From Clostridium sp. CAG:768 (GTDB taxonomy: Bacteria > Cyanobacteriota > Vampirovibrionia > Gastranaerophilales > Gastranaerophilaceae), in the NCBI GenBank assembly GCA_000437435.1, contig FR899619.1:1436-47838 (forward strand): DNA of 46,403 bases, read 5' to 3'. Each line of letters starts with the position of its first letter. Position 1 is the first letter of the stretch. Below the pieces are notes generated by a model. That model was not told where the DNA came from. It worked only from the letters and a program-made list of their open reading frames with translations, and did no database searches. Made by a program: the position numbers and the translations under genes. Below are positions 16,847-25,349 of the stretch, piece after piece.

Positions 16847-18129
16847 TTAATTATATGCATTACAAATATTATTTGCCTGTAAATTCTCATACACTTGTTT
16901 CATTCTCGTTAAGCGATCGGGTATATCATCTTTATCCGTAATAATTTCTCTGTCAAAAAACAATCCCAAATCGCCATTATCAAAGTTGGCAATTTTGATA
17001 GTGTCACCATTTCCGTAATTTATAATCATTTGTGTATTACCCACACCTCTCCAACTGTAAGTTATGCCACTTTGATAACCAACATAAGTTTGAGTCGTTT
17101 CATCCCAAGTCCCGCCGGTTAATATTGCTCCGTCAACTTGAATTTGACCTTGACGAAGATTGTATCTTATCCCTTTAACAGATGTAATTGTTTGATTAGT
17201 TTCTTTAATAACATCATTCCCGTCACCAGTGTAGAATATGTATGTGTCATACCCTTGGCTGCCTCTGATGTCATCGTTGCCCTTGCCGCCATATAAAGTG
17301 TCATTTCCGGCAACCCCACACATTTTATCATTTCCATTTTACCGACACACTTGAAAATAGTAGATACAAAATCATTGCACGTTGCATAATTAATAATATT
17401 GCTAAATTTATCAGCACCTGTTTGTACTCTGTTTTTAATTCCTTCTTCATTTAGCAAATGTTCCACACCAACCGGATTGTATGTTGTTACATCTATATCT
17501 TTATAATCTTCTAATGAGCCTAAAAGTTGAGCAATACCACCGCCTAGGGAGTGGCCTACTATATGAACTTTAGAATGATCCCCACCGGCACTATCTATCG
17601 CTCTTATAAGTAATTCTTCAGTATCGTAAAATGCGGATGGAACTATATCCTTTCCAAACTCCAACACGTCTGTTTGAACAAAATCTTTATAAAATTCTTC
17701 ATTTCCGGATTTAAATTCTGTCCCTCTGCAGACAACAACATAGTCTCCTGTTGTTTCATTATAGTATATCCCGCCTTGAAAACCAGTGGCTTCATTCATT
17801 GAAAAATCAATTATCTCATAGCCTTCAATATTTTCACATTCTGAAAATTGTTCTTTCAAATATGCTAAAAAATCTTTACTATTTTTATCAAAATTGTCAT
17901 CTCCTGTAATAGAACTATATGATTCAACTGCATTAGTATATATTTCATTATATTGGTTTTTTCCGATATCATTACAAATCAAAGCCCCTATATTTTTATT
18001 GAAAAAAGCTATTTCATCTAATTCGGTTTCATTTGTTTGTATAGTATTATATGTATTACCCAAAGATTGATTAATTGTGTTAATATCATTATTAACAATC
18101 TTCTCTTTTTCATTAGTTGCAGTAGTCAT
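16847..18129 (-). pseudogene. RTX-type class 3 lipase, split by a one-base frameshift
   Basis: Translation from ATG 18129 (AAAGGAG upstream) gives a class 3 lipase domain with VVVCRGTEF and the nucleophile elbow VGHSLGGG (Ser near 194). The frame changes at a run of four As (17337-17340 on the plus strand as Ts). One extra A would join it to the downstream frame, which carries RTX calcium-binding repeats (GNDTLYGGKGNDDI) and a hemolysin-type calcium-binding C-terminal region, total about 427 residues. RTX proteins usually leave the cell by type I secretion. No secretion genes are nearby. It could be a true pseudogene, a slippage-controlled gene, or a sequencing error. The N-terminal ~25 residues recur in the remnant at 19230. 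Confidence 0.75.
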
Positions 18130-18154
18130 AATAAATTTCTCCTTTCAAAAAAAT

Positions 18155-19222
18155 TTAGTAAATAAAAATATAGGCATATTTAGTTGCTTTTAGAGCAAAT
18201 CCTCTGTTAATTCTATATTTTAGTGGTATTTTAGTTGGATCCTCATTAGAATTTTTAATATAGGAAGGAATAACACCACCTGTGATTAAAATTTTATTTG
18301 TATCTTTTAATTTTGTCATTATCGGATTAAAAGTTCTTATAAATTCACTTGTCATTATTTCTTTATTTTCTTTTTTATTATATAAATATATAGGTGAAAA
18401 CCAAGTTTCTTTAGACGCAAATCTCTCATCAAAGGATTTTATTTTTAAGCCATAATCAAGTTCGCCACGTGATACAATAAAAAATAGATCATCACCTAAT
18501 GATAAGATATCAAAAGGATAGCCAAACAATTTTTTAATAGATATGTATTCATTTCGATTTGACATAATAGGTGGTTTTTTATAATTTTTATCATCAATGG
18601 TTATAAAAGAGGATACTGTATTATTATTGCTGTTATAAACTTCCATAGCACTATAATATTTTTTATATGGTTTATATTTTCCTTGTACTATTTTTTGAAT
18701 TCTTCCATAAGAGAAAACATTTCCATCATTATTTTTATATAATCTGTTCCAACCTGAATTTGAATGATCCAAATATAAAGCACTAGTAGGACCTGCATAA
18801 AATTTAGATGTTAAATAATCAAATATTTCATATTTTGCTTTTTCATAAAAAGTATCCATTCCACCGGAAATCAGCACATTGCCATTATCCAATAAAATAG
18901 CATTATGGCTACTACCATAATGTTTATATAGCATATCAATTTTTTCGAATTTAGCTGTTTTAGGATCAAATATTTCAGCAGTTTCTCTAGCATTATCTCC
19001 AACATTGTGAGAGTAGCCACCTGTAATTAAAACTCTGCCGTCATTGAGTAATGTTGCTTTATGAGAATTTCTTGCACAATGCATATCTTCAACTCTATAC
19101 AATCCTGGTTTTGGATTAGGATCTTTTGGGTTATATTTAGGCACTCCACCAGCAAATGAACAACCGGAAGTAGATATAATAATTCCAATAATTAATAATA
19201 TAACAGAAAATTTTCTAATCAT
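18155..19222 (-). CDS. Kelch-like lipoprotein, copy 2
   Basis: The 355-residue protein starts with a lipoprotein signal (ILLIIGIIISTSGC) whose lipobox STSGC places acylation at Cys 21. The mature part has kelch/galactose-oxidase-like blades: GRVLITGGY, NVLISGGMD and KILITGGV, each with EIFDP-type strands. A periplasmic or surface beta-propeller is inferred. It lies 25 nt upstream of the RTX lipase and shares its N-terminal ~40 residues almost exactly with copy 1. A GAGG precedes the ATG, and the remnant ORF upstream ends 8 nt before it. The pairing of lipoprotein and lipase resembles an immunity/effector arrangement, which is speculative. Confidence 0.75.
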   Translation of the reverse strand: MIRKFSVILLIIGIIISTSGCSFAGGVPKYNPKDPNPKPGLYRVEDMHCARNSHKATLLNDGRVLITGGYSHNVGDNARETAEIFDPKTAKFEKIDMLYKHYGSSHNAILLDNGNVLISGGMDTFYEKAKYEIFDYLTSKFYAGPTSALYLDHSNSGWNRLYKNNDGNVFSYGRIQKIVQGKYKPYKKYYSAMEVYNSNNNTVSSFITIDDKNYKKPPIMSNRNEYISIKKLFGYPFDILSLGDDLFFIVSRGELDYGLKIKSFDERFASKETWFSPIYLYNKKENKEIMTSEFIRTFNPIMTKLKDTNKILITGGVIPSYIKNSNEDPTKIPLKYRINRGFALKATKYAYIFIY

Positions 19223-19229
19223 TTTAACC

Positions 19230-19319
19230 TCATTTTAAATTGCTGCCCAAAGCTTGATTAATTGTGTTAATATCATTGTTAACATTCTTCTCTTTTTCAT
19301 TAGTTGCAGTAGTTGGCAT
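19230..19319 (-). pseudogene. 29-codon remnant of a second RTX lipase
   Basis: A short ORF with a GGAGGC ribosome site and ATG at 19319 encodes a peptide starting MPTTATNEKEKNVNND and then INTINQALG before diverging and stopping. This matches the first ~25 residues of the lipase at 18129 (MTTATNEKEKIVNND). It ends 8 nt before the copy 2 lipoprotein. It reads as the stump of a former lipase gene left by recombination, now possibly working only as a coupled leader ORF. Confidence 0.7.
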
Positions 19320-19351
19320 ATTGCCTCCTTTCTTTTTTATTTAAACTTCCA

Positions 19352-20488
19352 TTAATACACATATACATAAGCATGTTTAGACTTAACTGCAGCACTACCT
19401 CTATACATACGATCTTTATAAGGAACATTTTTAGGATCTTGATTTTCATATTTACGTCCATACCAAGGTATGTAAAAATCATAAAATAAAATCATATTTT
19501 TCCCTTTTACAAATTTCCATTCGCTAAATCGAGTGAATTGATTTAATGGAATTAATGTTTTATCTTTTAAATTGTATTCATAAATAGGTGAAAACCAGCT
19601 ATACTTGATTTTTTTTTGCTCTATACGGTCAATAGGAACTCCATAATCTAAACAACCTTTTGCTATAATTAATACTTTATCATCATTAAGTTTTATGAAC
19701 CTGTTTATGTAAGACCCCAATTTCTCATGTGCAATTTTTTGTAACATTGAAAATTCATTACTGTTCTGAAAACTGAGTATTGGGTTTTCCTTTTCTAATT
19801 CTTTTATTAATATCTCAATATCAACATATCCTTTTTCACCTTTTTTTATTGGTTTATCTGATAATTTGTTATTCTTTATATCATATAAATACATATCGTA
19901 TACCGAGGTTGATCCCCGTTTAAAAGGTTTGAAAGGTTTGGGTTCACTTTTCTTTTTATCCAAAGGTAAGCGTCTACTTTTATATAATGCAATGTTATTA
20001 TTTTTCAACTTATAAATACTTGCATCTCCTGCACAATAGTTATCATCATCTATGCATACTTTCGTGTCTATAAATTTATTGATATTAGGATCATATATTT
20101 CAAGGCATTTATCCCGCGGTGCATAGGGGCTTGAACTTCCAAGTATAAGGTAACGTCCATCATCTAGGTGTACAACACTGAATGGCACATAATTTTGTTC
20201 TTCTCCATAAGTAAATTTCCCAGTACTGGGATCAAATATTTCTGTTGTTTTAAATTTATTACCACCAGTAGAATACCCATATAGTAATATTTTACCATTA
20301 TCAAGATGAATAACCCATGATTGCCTTCTTTCATGGTGTAAACTTCCGACCCTATACAAACCCGGTTTTGGATTAGGATCTTTTGGATTGTACTTAGGCA
20401 CACCTCCCGCAAATGAACAACCGGAAGTAGATATAATAATTCCAAAAATTAACAAAAATATTATAAAAAGTTTTTTCACATTTTTCAT
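19352..20488 (-). CDS. Kelch-like lipoprotein, copy 1
   Basis: About 378 residues with a lipobox signal (IFGIIISTSGC) and a mature N terminus that repeats copy 2 (SFAGGVPKYNPKDPNPKPG, then LYRV). Blade-like repeats follow: GKILLYGYS with TTEIFDPSTGKF, GRYLILGSSS with LEIYDPNINKF, and a C terminus ending in AYVYVY. Past the first ~45 residues it is clearly diverged from copy 2. I choose ATG 20488 over GTG 20491. It is the first gene of the array and has its own promoter about 190 nt upstream. Confidence 0.75.
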   Translation of the reverse strand: MKNVKKLFIIFLLIFGIIISTSGCSFAGGVPKYNPKDPNPKPGLYRVGSLHHERRQSWVIHLDNGKILLYGYSTGGNKFKTTEIFDPSTGKFTYGEEQNYVPFSVVHLDDGRYLILGSSSPYAPRDKCLEIYDPNINKFIDTKVCIDDDNYCAGDASIYKLKNNNIALYKSRRLPLDKKKSEPKPFKPFKRGSTSVYDMYLYDIKNNKLSDKPIKKGEKGYVDIEILIKELEKENPILSFQNSNEFSMLQKIAHEKLGSYINRFIKLNDDKVLIIAKGCLDYGVPIDRIEQKKIKYSWFSPIYEYNLKDKTLIPLNQFTRFSEWKFVKGKNMILFYDFYIPWYGRKYENQDPKNVPYKDRMYRGSAAVKSKHAYVYVY

Positions 20489-20491
20489 CAC

Positions 20492-20822
20492 TTCTTCATT
20501 ACCCCAATTTTAAATAGAATACAATTTTTAAGTCATGACTAGAACCTATAAGTTCAAATGACGAGACCTAAAATAATAAACATTCCATTCTACTTCTTAC
20601 CCATTACTCAAAGATACTTCAAACAAAATATATGTTATTTGCCATAGGTCTATATTTTTTTTTGAAACATTTTCTCATTCACGATACTATATCTCGAAAA
20701 CTATGTCAAGCTAGTATTGTACAGCTATAAAAAAAATCAATCTGCTCTTTTAATAAATTTTTCATATTTTTCTTTTATTGTTTCTATCTGATTTAATCAG
20801 CCAAATAAATATTGTAATAAAA
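20492..20822. other. Gene-free upstream region of the lipoprotein/lipase array
   Basis: AT-rich and without supported ORFs. On the minus strand it holds a perfect -35 TTGACA (20709-20704) and a -10 TATCGT (20686-20681) at 17-bp spacing, leaving a leader of roughly 190 nt before the lipoprotein start. Nothing else is recognised. Confidence 0.5.
20681..20709 (-). promoter_or_regulatory. Promoter of the lipoprotein/lipase array
   Basis: TTGACA, a 17-bp spacer and TATCGT on the minus strand. The -35 is consensus and the -10 matches four of six positions. It implies a long 5' untranslated leader. Confidence 0.45.
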
Positions 20823-20900
20823 TCTAAGGTTAGAACCCTCGAAACGAGCATTATACCTAATAAAAAAGACCCCGAAGGGTCAATTTTAATAAATGGGGCG
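20823..20900. repeat. 78-bp direct repeat, tRNA-proximal copy (att-like)
   Basis: Perfect copy of 16625-16702. It covers the last 7 nt of tRNA-His, its terminator and 40 further bases. The position at a tRNA 3' end fits an integrase attachment site, although no integrase gene lies between the copies. Confidence 0.9.
20862..20881 (-). terminator. Terminator of tRNA-His
   Basis: GACCC-CGAA-GGGTC hairpin at 20868-20881 with an adjacent U6 run on the minus strand, 13 nt past the encoded CCA. Confidence 0.85.
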
Positions 20901-20970
20901 TCTGATGGGATTCGAACCCATGCATATCGGAACCACAATCCGAGGTCTTAACCGCTTGACGACAGACGCC
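20894..20970 (-). tRNA. tRNA-His (anticodon GTG)
   Basis: Folds as a cloverleaf with acceptor GCGTCTG/CAGACGC, anticodon stem TCGGA/TCCGA around TTGTGGT (GTG), and T arm GGGTTCGAATCCC. The extra G-1 opposite discriminator C73, the identity element of tRNA-His, is present at 20970, and CCA is genomically encoded (20894-20896). A TATAAT box at 20986-20981 lies upstream. Its 3' end is inside the 78-bp repeat. Confidence 0.97.
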
Positions 20971-21025
20971 ATCTGTTACTATTATATAGTAGCATAAACA
21001 TTATTGAAATCAAGAGCCTTTATAA

Positions 21026-21058
21026 AAAAAGTTCCGCATTTATAACGGAACTTTTTTA
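21026..21058 (-). terminator. Rho-independent terminator of the rpaB-like gene
   Basis: Arms AAAAAAGTTCCG and CGGAACTTTTTT are exact 12-nt complements around a 9-nt loop, 20 nt past the stop of the response regulator. Confidence 0.9.
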
Positions 21059-21078
21059 CTTATATATTAAACAGAAAA

Positions 21079-21828
21079 CTAATTTATACGCTGAAACATG
21101 TAACCTATTCCACGAGCTGTTAATATAAGCTCTGGATTTGCAGGATCTGATTCTAATTTTGAACGAAGTCTTGAAATATGAACATCTACAACACGAGTAT
21201 CTATGCGATGATCTGGTGGATATGCCCATACATGCTGTAAGATTTCGTTTCTTGAGAATGCTTGACCTGAATTATTGACTAATAATTCTAATAAGCTAAA
21301 TTCCATTCCTGTCAAGCGGATTCTTTCATTTTTTCTAAACACTTGACGACGAGCTGTATCAATTTTGATATTTCCTGTAGTAATTACATTTTTAGTCACT
21401 TTTCCTGCAGGAGTAACTGTTTCTCTATTATTTGTACGACGTAAAACAGCTTTTACTCGAGCTTCCAATTCTTTAGGGCTGAATGGTTTGATTACATAGT
21501 CATCAGCACCTAATTCTAATCCTGTAATTCTTTCTGATACATCGCCTAATGCTGTTAATATAATAATTGGCACATCAGAAGTTCTTCTAATTTCTCTAGT
21601 TACACCATAACCGTCCATTTTAGGCATCATTACGTCTAATACCACTAAATCTGGGTTATATTTATTAAAAGCATTTACAGCTTCTTCCCCATCTTGTGCA
21701 GTATATACATCATAACCAGCCATTTTTAATCTTGTTTCTAAAATACGTCTGATACTTGCTTCATCATCAGCTAAAAGTATTCTTTGACGATCTTCCGTTT
21801 CATTAGGCATTTCAGCATTTTCAGTCAT
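21079..21828 (-). CDS. rpaB: OmpR family response regulator, RpaB/Ycf27-like
   Basis: The 249-residue protein has a receiver domain (about 17-130) with DDEASIRR, phospho-acceptor Asp in LVVLDVMMPKMDGYG, and the ALGDVSERITGLELGADDYVIKPFS tail, then a winged-helix DNA-binding domain ending in RGIGYMF. The overall sequence closely resembles cyanobacterial RpaB/Ycf27, which controls high-light and redox genes there; in this non-photosynthetic relative its role must differ. No histidine kinase is adjacent. AAAGGA precedes the start. The orthology call is from memory of the family. Confidence 0.85.
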   Translation of the reverse strand: MTENAEMPNETEDRQRILLADDEASIRRILETRLKMAGYDVYTAQDGEEAVNAFNKYNPDLVVLDVMMPKMDGYGVTREIRRTSDVPIIILTALGDVSERITGLELGADDYVIKPFSPKELEARVKAVLRRTNNRETVTPAGKVTKNVITTGNIKIDTARRQVFRKNERIRLTGMEFSLLELLVNNSGQAFSRNEILQHVWAYPPDHRIDTRVVDVHISRLRSKLESDPANPELILTARGIGYMFQRIN

Positions 21829-22073
21829 AGTCTTCTTTTCCTTTGTTACAATAATCTAACACCACTAAATTTAATACAAAAGATAAATATTACAAAATAT
21901 TTATTTTTTTAAATTTTTTTTAATATTTGTATATATATATTAATTTAATTTACAAAAAATTGCAAGTACTTTTCTAAAAATTATTCAAATTATTTTTGAA
22001 AATATAAAAAATAGTCACATGAGTGATGTACAGCTTCATAGTATTAATTGTAATATACAGTTTAAATAGGAAT

Positions 22074-22298
22074 ATGGATAATAAAGAATCTCAATACTAT
22101 GATATTATATCAAAAAATATTAAAAAATTGAGAAAAGCAGCAAAGCTTTCTCAAGAAAAAATGGCTGAAAATCTAAGTTGTTCCAGAGAATTCATTAGTA
22201 GAGTTGAAAATAAAAAAGAAAGAGTTAGTTTAAATATGCTATTAAAAATAGCAGAACTTTTTAATGTTAATCCTAGTGATTTATTTATTAACTCTTAA
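22074..22298 (+). CDS. Small XRE/Cro-type helix-turn-helix protein
   Basis: From ATG 22074 this is a 74-residue single HTH domain (NIKKLRKAAKLSQEKMAENL, then SCSREFISRVENKK), followed by LLKIAELFNVNPSDLF, the standard XRE helices. The GTG start at 22023 would add a hydrophobic stretch not seen in such regulators, so I prefer the internal ATG. It is a single gene without an obvious toxin partner. Its 3' end overlaps the convergent kdsB by 11 nt. The operator is unknown. Confidence 0.8.
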   Translation: MDNKESQYYDIISKNIKKLRKAAKLSQEKMAENLSCSREFISRVENKKERVSLNMLLKIAELFNVNPSDLFINS

Positions 22299-23019
22299 CA
22301 GATATTATTGACTTAAACTTTTCTAAATCTTCAATAGTATCAATACCTACTGGAATAAAGTCAACCACTGATGTTTTGATTTTCATTCCATTTTGTAATG
22401 CTCTTAATTGTTCTAAACTTTCAGACATTTCATATGAACTTTGAGGCAATTCAGTCATTTTTATAATAGCTTCTCGTTTATACCCATAAATACCTAAATG
22501 TCCATAAAAATCAGATTTACCAACATTTCGTTCAAATGGAATTTTAGAACGTGAAAAATACATTGCAAAACCTAAATTATCAACTACACATTTCACTAAA
22601 TTTGGATTTTCAGCCTCTTCAGATGTTATTTTTCTAATTAATGTTGAAATATCTGCTAATTTATCTTCTTTTACATTCTTAGCAACTGCATCAATACTTT
22701 CTGGTTTAATTAAAGGTTCATCCCCTTGCAAATTTACAATATAAGAAATTTCGGGATGTCTCATCACTACTTCTTTAATTCTATCAGACCCACATTTATG
22801 CTCAGTTGAAGTCATTTCAACATTACCACCGAAAGATTTTACAGCATCATATATTCTTTGATCATCAGTTGCAACAATAATAATATCAGCTAATTTTGAC
22901 TGTTGAGCTTTTTCATAAACCCATTGAATAATCGGTTTACCAGAAACTTCAATTAAAGGTTTCCCTTCTAATCTTGATGATCCATACCTTGCAGGTATTA
23001 TAATTGCTGTTTTAGACAT
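22288..23019 (-). CDS. kdsB: 3-deoxy-manno-octulosonate cytidylyltransferase (CMP-KDO synthetase)
   Basis: The 243-residue protein shows the nucleotidyltransferase start IIIPARYGSSRLEGKPL, the HKCGSDRI motif, NLQGDEPLI, and FYGHLGIYGY. It activates KDO with CTP for lipid A core synthesis in the cytosol, implying an LPS outer membrane. GGAGGAG precedes the ATG, which lies 8 nt inside the upstream membrane-protein gene. It is the last gene of the acc-prmA unit. Confidence 0.94.
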   Translation of the reverse strand: MSKTAIIIPARYGSSRLEGKPLIEVSGKPIIQWVYEKAQQSKLADIIIVATDDQRIYDAVKSFGGNVEMTSTEHKCGSDRIKEVVMRHPEISYIVNLQGDEPLIKPESIDAVAKNVKEDKLADISTLIRKITSEEAENPNLVKCVVDNLGFAMYFSRSKIPFERNVGKSDFYGHLGIYGYKREAIIKMTELPQSSYEMSESLEQLRALQNGMKIKTSVVDFIPVGIDTIEDLEKFKSIISVKS

Positions 23020-23431
23020 TTTTCTCCTCCAAAAATTCTTTTATTACTTCATATTCTTTTATTGGCAAAGAAAGTTTTAACTTGGTATTCCCAGAAGTCA
23101 CAATCAAAGAAGAAGTAAACTTTCCTGTTAATTCTATATTAGAAAAATCTTTTACCACTAAAGCCCTATTAAAAATTTTAAAAATGATAAAATCAAAATA
23201 AATTTCAACTGTTACCCAAAAACCACGAAATAATAAATAGTTTATAGATGAAAGTTGTACTGTAAAAATATTTTGTGGAACTTCTTTTAGATTAGACTTT
23301 AGCTCATCATAATTAAGATTAAAAATTTCGAAAATCAGGTCCTTAAATATTGTAAACAGCAATACAAGCATTAAACCGCCGCCCAATAATACAACAATTA
23401 GTATTAAAATCCCAATCTCATTATCAGACAT
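23012..23431 (-). CDS. Membrane-anchored protein of unknown function
   Basis: A 139-residue protein with one strong N-terminal transmembrane helix (IGILILIVVLLGGGLMLVLLFTIF) and a soluble beta-rich remainder. A PH-like or bactofilin-like fold is possible but not shown. AGGGTGTGGGA lies upstream of the ATG. It sits between prmA (15-nt gap) and kdsB (8-nt overlap), so it belongs to this operon. Confidence 0.65.
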   Translation of the reverse strand: MSDNEIGILILIVVLLGGGLMLVLLFTIFKDLIFEIFNLNYDELKSNLKEVPQNIFTVQLSSINYLLFRGFWVTVEIYFDFIIFKIFNRALVVKDFSNIELTGKFTSSLIVTSGNTKLKLSLPIKEYEVIKEFLEEKNV

Positions 23432-23446
23432 AATTTTCCCACACCC

Positions 23447-24337
23447 TTAATTTTTAACAATAAAAGCAACCCACTGATCTTGATGATCTTCTTCAATTAA
23501 ATGTAAATTATGTTTTTTTATCGCATCTAATACAACAAGTTTTTTCTCATCTAAAATACCTGATAACACCATTATTGCATTATCATTCATTATATTTTTT
23601 AAATCTCCCATAATTTCTGCTAAAACATTGTGCAAAATATTAGCTAATACAAAATCAAATTTATCATTAATTTTATCGGCTGTATTTAGATCAAAAGTAC
23701 ATTCAGCATTATTTTTTATAGCATTTTCTTTCGCAACATCTATTACAGTTTCATCATTATCACAGCCATAAGCATAAGACGCACCGAATTTTTTAGCACA
23801 AATAGCTAAGATTCCAGAGCCCATACCAATATCTGCCACTTTTGCATCTTTTTGCATATATTTTTCAACAGCTTTCATGCATAATTGCGTAGTTTGATGA
23901 GTTCCAGTACCAAATGCACATCCAGGCTCTAATCTAATCACAACCTCATCTACTTTTGGAGAATATTCTAGCCAATCAGGTACTATTACAATTTTATCGG
24001 TTACTCTTGTAATATCCCATTTTTCTTTCCATTTTTTAGACCAATCTTCATTTGGCTTATTAGAAATTACATATTCCCAACTACCTAATTCCTCATCAGA
24101 TAAACCTCTAGACTTCAAAAGCTCACGTTCTTGCTTTAAAATATCTGATAAATTTTTAGGTTCTTCTGTCAAAAAGACTTTCAAAGTTCCTTCAGTTGTA
24201 GATATCATTTCCAAATCTTTATAAGCTTCTTCTGCCAAAACAACCCCCTCACAAGGAAGCATTTCAAAACAGAATTCAGACACAATATCTTCTATATCCG
24301 GATTGATTTTAATTTGTAATTCAAAATAATTATTCAT
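23447..24337 (-). CDS. prmA: Ribosomal protein L11 methyltransferase
   Basis: The 296-residue protein has an N-terminal substrate-recruiting region and a class I methyltransferase domain with LEPGCAFGTGTHQTTQLC, the SAM loop VADIGMGSGILAICA, and the catalytic DFVLANILHNVL. It trimethylates L11 at the ribosome stalk base. It follows accA by 42 nt. The TAAGGTG upstream is a plausible but distant ribosome site. Confidence 0.92.
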   Translation of the reverse strand: MNNYFELQIKINPDIEDIVSEFCFEMLPCEGVVLAEEAYKDLEMISTTEGTLKVFLTEEPKNLSDILKQERELLKSRGLSDEELGSWEYVISNKPNEDWSKKWKEKWDITRVTDKIVIVPDWLEYSPKVDEVVIRLEPGCAFGTGTHQTTQLCMKAVEKYMQKDAKVADIGMGSGILAICAKKFGASYAYGCDNDETVIDVAKENAIKNNAECTFDLNTADKINDKFDFVLANILHNVLAEIMGDLKNIMNDNAIMVLSGILDEKKLVVLDAIKKHNLHLIEEDHQDQWVAFIVKN

Positions 24338-24379
24338 ATTTATTCTTACACCTTACTCAAAAATTCTAAAAACTAGAAA

Positions 24380-25333
24380 TTACTGTAAAAATACACCCAT
24401 TTTTCTGAATTTTTGATAACGTTGCTCTTTCAAATCTTCAACAGAAAGTTTAGACAACTCTTCTACACTGTCTAGAATTGTCTTTTTCATGTTTGCAGAT
24501 ACTTCTTCATAATTTGTATGAGCACCACCTGTAGGTTCTTTTATTTCACCATCAATAATATCAAATTGCATTAAATCTTTAGCTGTAATTTTTAAAGCAT
24601 CAGCAGCTTCAGAAGCTTTTGTTGCATCACGCCATAAAATAGATGCACAACCTTCTGGAGAGATAACTGTATAATAAGCATGTTCTAATAAGAATACCTT
24701 ATCAGCAACAGCCAACCCTAAAGCTCCACCTGAGCAGCCTTCACCTGTGATAATTGCAATTACAGGAACTTTTAATTTTGCCATTTGCATTAAGTTGACT
24801 GCAATAGCACCGCCTTGGTTAGTTTCTTCAGCACTTATACCAGGATAAGCCCCCGGAGTATCAATAAGAGTAACAATAGGAATATTAAATTTACTAGCAT
24901 GTTTAAACAAACGTAATGCTTTTCTATAACCTTGAGGTTGAGGCATTCCAAAATTATATTCCAAGTTTTCTTTTGTGGATTTACCCTTCATAGTTCCGAT
25001 AATCATAACAGGCTTACCGTCAATTTTTGCCAATCCGCCGATAATAGCTCTGTCATCCATTCCTTCTCTATCACCATGAAGTTCAATAAAATCTTCACAA
25101 ATATTATGTACATAATCCAAAAAGTTAGGTCGTTCAGGATGCCTTGCAATCTGCAACTTTTGTGAAGGCTTCAAATTAGAATATAATTCTTTTCTGTAAT
25201 CTTCTGCCTGTTGTTCAAAAGTTTCTATTTCTTTATTAAGATCCATGCCTGACTCCAAACTTATTTTCTTTAATTCTTCAATTTTTTCTTGAATTTCTAA
25301 AATAGGTTTTTCAAAATCCAAAACTGCTGTCAT
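24380..25333 (-). CDS. accA: Acetyl-CoA carboxylase carboxyltransferase alpha subunit
   Basis: About 317 residues. The start MTAVLDFEKPI matches the family N terminus, and a GAGG lies 9 nt before ATG 25333, so I reject the longer start at 25357. Crotonase-fold motifs include ARHPERPNFLDYV, LIDTPGAYPG, EGCSGGALGLAVAD and EGCASILWRD. With AccD it transfers CO2 from carboxybiotin to acetyl-CoA, the first step of fatty acid synthesis. It follows accD by 16 nt. Confidence 0.96.
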   Translation of the reverse strand: MTAVLDFEKPILEIQEKIEELKKISLESGMDLNKEIETFEQQAEDYRKELYSNLKPSQKLQIARHPERPNFLDYVHNICEDFIELHGDREGMDDRAIIGGLAKIDGKPVMIIGTMKGKSTKENLEYNFGMPQPQGYRKALRLFKHASKFNIPIVTLIDTPGAYPGISAEETNQGGAIAVNLMQMAKLKVPVIAIITGEGCSGGALGLAVADKVFLLEHAYYTVISPEGCASILWRDATKASEAADALKITAKDLMQFDIIDGEIKEPTGGAHTNYEEVSANMKKTILDSVEELSKLSVEDLKEQRYQKFRKMGVFLQ

Positions 25334-25349
25334 TTTTTCATACCTCATA

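Noticed and set aside
16587..16850. Small coding gene between the hydrolase terminator and the lipase
   Set aside because: No ORF with a ribosome site or protein-like composition in any frame.
21829..22022. HLR1 (RpaB-binding) site near the rpaB-like gene
   Set aside because: GTTACAAT is followed by TAACA at an unsuitable spacing; the two direct half-sites of HLR1 are not both present.
22023..22073. N-terminal hydrophobic extension of the XRE protein
   Set aside because: Single-domain XRE proteins start just before the first HTH helix, and the extension begins at a GTG without a ribosome site.
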